Of a DNA stretch of 14,843 nt, positions 12,644 through 14,843 are shown one piece after another (position 1 is the first letter of the stretch; each line of letters begins with the position of its first letter). The position numbers and the translations under genes were made by a program. The DNA comes from an uncultured Lachnospiraceae bacterium (GTDB lineage: Bacteria > Bacillota > Clostridia > Lachnospirales > Lachnospiraceae). The notes below the pieces were generated by a model that was given only the letters and a program-made list of their open reading frames with translations, ran no database searches and had not been told where the DNA came from. The stretch is from contig CAJTTO010000067.1 of NCBI GenBank assembly GCA_910579275.1, positions 1 through 14,843 of the forward strand, given 5' to 3'.

Positions 12644-12819
12644 ATGTGGCGACATGTGATTGAACAATATCAAAGCCCCGATATTTATAACGGTGTCAGC
12701 CCGAGTATCTAGGTGACCTGCGAATTTATGAAATACGGCCGGACATTCCGTATGAAAGGATTCAGGCAGGAATATCCATCAAAGGAGAGCCGACAGGCTA
12801 AGTATATGGAGGTAACATA
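12644..12819 (+). promoter_or_regulatory. rplM 5' leader (candidate L13 leader RNA)
   Basis: The predicted leader holds several stems. GGC-GACA (12648-12654) pairs with TGTC-A-GCC (12694-12701) and encloses AATATC (12666-12671) with GATATT (12680-12685). ATACGG (12733-12738) pairs with CCGTAT (12748-12753). GGAT-TC/GA-ATCC forms around 12759-12778, and AGCC-GACA-GGCT lies close to the SD (GGAGGT 12808-12813). A conserved structured leader upstream of L13 genes is known in Firmicutes and is thought to mediate autoregulation; the position fits, but I did not match the consensus. Confidence 0.55.
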
Positions 12820-13248
12820 ATGAAAACATTTATGGCTAGCCCAGCTACAATTGATAGAAAATGGTATGTAGTAGATGCTACTGGCATGACATTAGGACGT
12901 TTGGCATCAGAAGTTGCAAGCGTATTAAGAGGAAAGAAAAAGCCAATTTTCACTCCTCATATTGATACAGGTGATTATGTAATTGTTATCAATGCAGAGA
13001 AGGTTGCCGTGACAGGCAAGAAGCTGGATCAGAAGATATATTATCATCACTCAGACTATGTTGGCGGCATGAAGTCAGCAACACTGAGAGAGAAATTAAA
13101 TAAAAAGCCGGAAGAGGTTATCGAGCATGCAGTTAAGGGAATGCTTCCAAAAGGACCTCTGGGACGTGAGATGTATAAGAAACTCTTTGTATATGCAGGA
13201 CCTGAGCACAAACATGCGGCTCAGAAGCCCGAGACATTGACATTTTAG
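12820..13248 (+). CDS. rplM: 50S ribosomal protein L13
   Basis: L13 is an early 50S assembly protein that binds 23S rRNA. The 142-residue product matches the family length and motifs: KWYVVDATGMTLGRLASEVASVLRGKKKP near the N-terminus, HIDTGDYVIVINAEKVAVTGKK, YHHSDYVGGMKS, and MLPKGPLGREMYKKLFVYAGPEHKHAAQKPE at the C-terminus. The start at 12820 has GGAGGT 6 nt upstream. Its own strong promoter and structured leader precede it, and rpsI follows 31 nt after the stop, the standard rplM-rpsI pair. Confidence 0.98.
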   Translation: MKTFMASPATIDRKWYVVDATGMTLGRLASEVASVLRGKKKPIFTPHIDTGDYVIVINAEKVAVTGKKLDQKIYYHHSDYVGGMKSATLREKLNKKPEEVIEHAVKGMLPKGPLGREMYKKLFVYAGPEHKHAAQKPETLTF

Positions 13249-13279
13249 TCAGCGTGATAAATAAAGGAGGAAATGAAAA

Positions 13280-13684
13280 ATGGCAAAGGCAGCAAATGCT
13301 TCAAGATATTATGGAACTGGCAGAAGAAAAAAATCTATTGCCAGAGTATATTTGACACCGGGTACAGGCAATATTACAATCAACAAGAGAGGGATTGATG
13401 AGTACTTCGGTCTGGAAACCTTAAAGGTTATTGTTCGTCAGCCCCTTGTAGCAACCGATACAGTTGACAAGTTTGATATACTTGTAAACGTAAAAGGCGG
13501 CGGTTACACAGGACAGGCAGGAGCTATCAGACATGGTATTTCCAGAGCCCTTTTACAGGCAGATGCAGATTACAGACCCGTACTCAAGAAGGAAGGATTC
13601 CTGACGCGTGATCCTCGTATGAAGGAGAGAAAGAAGTACGGCCTCAAGGCGGCCCGTCGCGCTCCGCAGTTCAGCAAGCGATAA
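13280..13684 (+). CDS. rpsI: 30S ribosomal protein S9
   Basis: S9 is in the 30S head; its extended C-terminal tail reaches the P-site tRNA anticodon loop. The 134-residue product begins MAKAANASRYYGTGRRKKSIARV and contains VNVKGGGYTGQAGAIRHGISRALL and the basic tail KAARRAPQFSKR, ending in the conserved Ser-Lys-Arg. The SD AAAGGAGG (13263-13270) lies 9 nt upstream of the ATG. It is co-transcribed with rplM and followed within about 30 nt by a strong terminator. Confidence 0.98.
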   Translation: MAKAANASRYYGTGRRKKSIARVYLTPGTGNITINKRGIDEYFGLETLKVIVRQPLVATDTVDKFDILVNVKGGGYTGQAGAIRHGISRALLQADADYRPVLKKEGFLTRDPRMKERKKYGLKAARRAPQFSKR

Positions 13685-13715
13685 TCGGCTGTTCAAACCG
13701 TATCAAAATTGCTCA

Positions 13716-13749
13716 AAAACCCCGGAAAATCAAGGTTTTCCGGGGTTTT
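13716..13749 (+). terminator. Strong intrinsic terminator after rpsI
   Basis: A perfect 14-bp stem pairs AAAACCCCGGAAAA (13716-13729) with TTTTCCGGGGTTTT (13736-13749) around a TCAAGG loop. The GC core is flanked by A-tract on the left and T-tract on the right, so it should terminate transcription in both directions: rplM-rpsI from the left and any read-through from the IS element on the right. Confidence 0.92.
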
Positions 13750-13787
13750 CTTATACCCAAACAAGCTGATATAGTTTGACCTGATTT

Positions 13788-13929
13788 GACACAACGAGAG
13801 CCATTTTCACCCAATTTTTAGTGGTTTGAATATTCTAACGCTTCGGAGCCACCGTTTTATCGCTTGAGAGCCACCTCGGATTTTAACACTTGAGAGCCAT
13901 CACAAACACAAGATATAGTAATGGAGCCA
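13788..13929 (-). repeat. Terminal repeats of the IS21-family element (five GAGCCA copies)
   Basis: GAGCCA occurs at 13798-13803, 13846-13851, 13868-13873, 13894-13899 and 13924-13929. The middle copies share a longer core close to CNCTTGAGAGCCAYC. IS21-family ends carry several short direct repeats that bind the transposase, and these lie between the istB stop and the rpsI terminator, exactly where an element end is expected. The tip is probably a TGACA or TGACC near 13778-13792, but it cannot be fixed without the other end. Confidence 0.65.
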
Positions 13930-13960
13930 TGAGCATGAGCTCACAGCTCCAACTTTTTTT
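13922..13960 (+). terminator. Inward-facing terminator inside the IS end
   Basis: TGGAGC (13922-13927) pairs with GCTCCA (13946-13951); inside, across a CA/CA internal loop, TGAGC (13930-13934) pairs with GCTCA (13939-13943) around ATGA. A run of seven T (13954-13960) follows on the + strand. This is a plausible Rho-independent terminator for transcription entering the element from the chromosome, before it could become antisense to istB. The outer stem overlaps the last GAGCCA repeat. Confidence 0.6.
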
Positions 13961-13977
13961 ACAGGTCTTACAAGTGT

Positions 13978-14745
13978 CTATTTCTCAATCTCGGCCTTAA
14001 GATTAGCAAGCTTTTTGGAATCGTATATCTTCCTGAGATTCGTTTCGCTGCTCGGAATCTCATATGCGTTATGAACAATCCTGTCCATTATGGAATCAGC
14101 CTGTGTTCCGCCTCCCAGCCTGTCATGCCATTCTGCCACAGGAAATTGTCCGACAAAGACGGTAGAATTGTTTCCGCTTCTCTGCTCAAACAATTCATAG
14201 AGCATCTTTGCATCCCTCTCGTTAAGCTTGTAGTTCAGCCACTCGTCGATTATGAGGATGTTGTAGTTACCCAATCTCTTCCTGTACCGGGTCAACTCTT
14301 TAAGGTCATCCCTCCTGTCCTCAAAATTGCGCATTAAATCAGGCATTCGGATGTAGAAAACCCTGTAAGTTTTTTTGCATGCCTCAATTCCCAACGCACA
14401 TGAAAGATAGGTTTTGCCAGCACCGGTCGGACCTGTGATTATAAGGTTTGTTGCCGTAGTCACAAATCCCATTGCGGCAAGATTGATTATCGTGTTCTTC
14501 TTGACTTGTCTTGCGTCAAAATCCAGAGACTCAATGCTTGCCATTGGATACTTGAATGAGGCGGCCTTTATCAGCCTGTTAATAAGCTTGTTTTCTCTTT
14601 CGCAAATCAATTCCTCAAGCAGTTGTTCCAATCTTGCATCAAAGCCCAAATCTGCCAATGCGATATCGCCTTCCTGGTTTTCCACCAGTCTGGCCAAATC
14701 ACCCAGCTCGTGTTTTGTAAGGTTTTTCTTTAACTCGAATTTCAT
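13978..14745 (-). CDS. istB: IS21-family helper ATPase IstB
   Basis: IstB is the AAA+ ATPase that assists the IstA transposase in target capture and strand transfer. The 255-residue product, related to the DnaA/DnaC clade, has Walker A GPTGAGKT (105-112), Walker B ILIIDEW (163-169), a sensor-like segment STVFVGQFPVAEWHDRLG (194-211) and the DRIVHNAYEI motif (221-230). The N-terminal part (1-75) is the usual helical IstA-interaction region. The start has AGGAGG about 10 nt upstream, overlapping the istA TAG. All catalytic motifs are intact and the frame is open, so the gene looks functional. Confidence 0.95.
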   Translation of the reverse strand: MKFELKKNLTKHELGDLARLVENQEGDIALADLGFDARLEQLLEELICERENKLINRLIKAASFKYPMASIESLDFDARQVKKNTIINLAAMGFVTTATNLIITGPTGAGKTYLSCALGIEACKKTYRVFYIRMPDLMRNFEDRRDDLKELTRYRKRLGNYNILIIDEWLNYKLNERDAKMLYELFEQRSGNNSTVFVGQFPVAEWHDRLGGGTQADSIMDRIVHNAYEIPSSETNLRKIYDSKKLANLKAEIEK

Positions 14746-14759
14746 AATGGTATTTCCTC

Positions 14760-14843
14760 CTATCCGTAGTAATCGGCACCTCTTACGATGCCAGTTGTTT
14801 TATTTGTTTCTTTGAATTTTTCAAACTCTTTTTGATTATTTAG
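14760..14843 (-). CDS. istA: IS21-family transposase IstA, C-terminal end (partial)
   Basis: The - strand frame that enters at 14843 runs 27 codons to TAG at 14762-14760. It ends KTTGIVRGADYYG, resembling the RGxDYY-type ending common at IstA C-termini. Its position 14 nt upstream of istB supports the assignment. The catalytic DDE domain would lie beyond the window. Confidence 0.8.
   Translation of the reverse strand, partial: LNNQKEFEKFKETNKTTGIVRGADYYG

Larger units (their letters stand above)
13750..14843 (-). mobile_element. IS21-family insertion sequence, one end (partial)
   Basis: The segment holds, from the right, the last codons of istA, the complete istB, a spacer of about 230 bp and the terminal repeats, all reading on the - strand. 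The istA/istB arrangement (istB starting 14 nt after the istA stop) is diagnostic for IS21. The element lies just downstream of the rpsI terminator, so the ribosomal operon is intact. The left boundary is approximate (about 13778-13795) and the rest of the element is outside the window. Confidence 0.85.

Noticed and set aside
14071..14815. + strand frames across istB
   Set aside because: They are antisense shadows of a clear IstB with intact Walker motifs.
1..14843. CRISPR array, tRNA or rRNA genes
   Set aside because: No regularly spaced long repeats, cloverleaf structures or rRNA sequence were seen.

Overview
The window is a stretch of a low-GC Gram-positive chromosome: the distal part of the spc ribosomal protein operon, the alpha operon, and then the ECF transporter module, truA and rplM-rpsI, in the order typical of Firmicutes. 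Lachnospiraceae (Clostridia) is the likely source. The reasons are the long insertion-bearing L17, the cysteine-poor S4, the zinc-type L36 and adenylate kinase, and a J-domain gene between rplQ and ecfA1. The family assignment is from memory of these proteins, not from a search.

Layout, left to right: the 3' tail of rplO (1-44) overlaps secY. Then come adk, map, a small KOW-domain RNA-binding gene, infA, rpmJ, rpsM, rpsK, rpsD, rpoA and rplQ, all on the + strand (44-7846). An intrinsic terminator follows rplQ at about 7878-7903. Next is a J-domain protein gene (8039-8776), then ecfA1-ecfA2-ecfT-truA (8916-12325). A non-coding stretch of about 490 bp ends in a consensus promoter and a structured leader for rplM-rpsI (12820-13684), which is closed by a strong terminator (13716-13749). 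The right edge (about 13780-14843) is one end of an IS21-family element on the - strand: istB, the last 27 codons of istA, and a set of GAGCCA repeats at the element's end.

The genes work together in translation and protein maturation: SecY export, Met removal by MetAP, initiation factor IF-1, ribosomal proteins L15, L36, S13, S11, S4, L17, L13 and S9, RNA polymerase alpha, and tRNA pseudouridylation by TruA. The ECF energising module powers vitamin or metal uptake through S components encoded elsewhere.

The most unusual property is not a gene. Many intergenic gaps are long for a ribosomal operon (134-314 nt for several of them) and are filled with stem-loops: a perfect 20-bp hairpin after secY, a closed multi-helix domain after adk, eight tandem hairpins before rpsM, and a nested multi-helix leader before rpsD. 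These are candidates for cis-acting autoregulatory or processing RNAs. I read them by eye; no folding or covariation analysis was possible.
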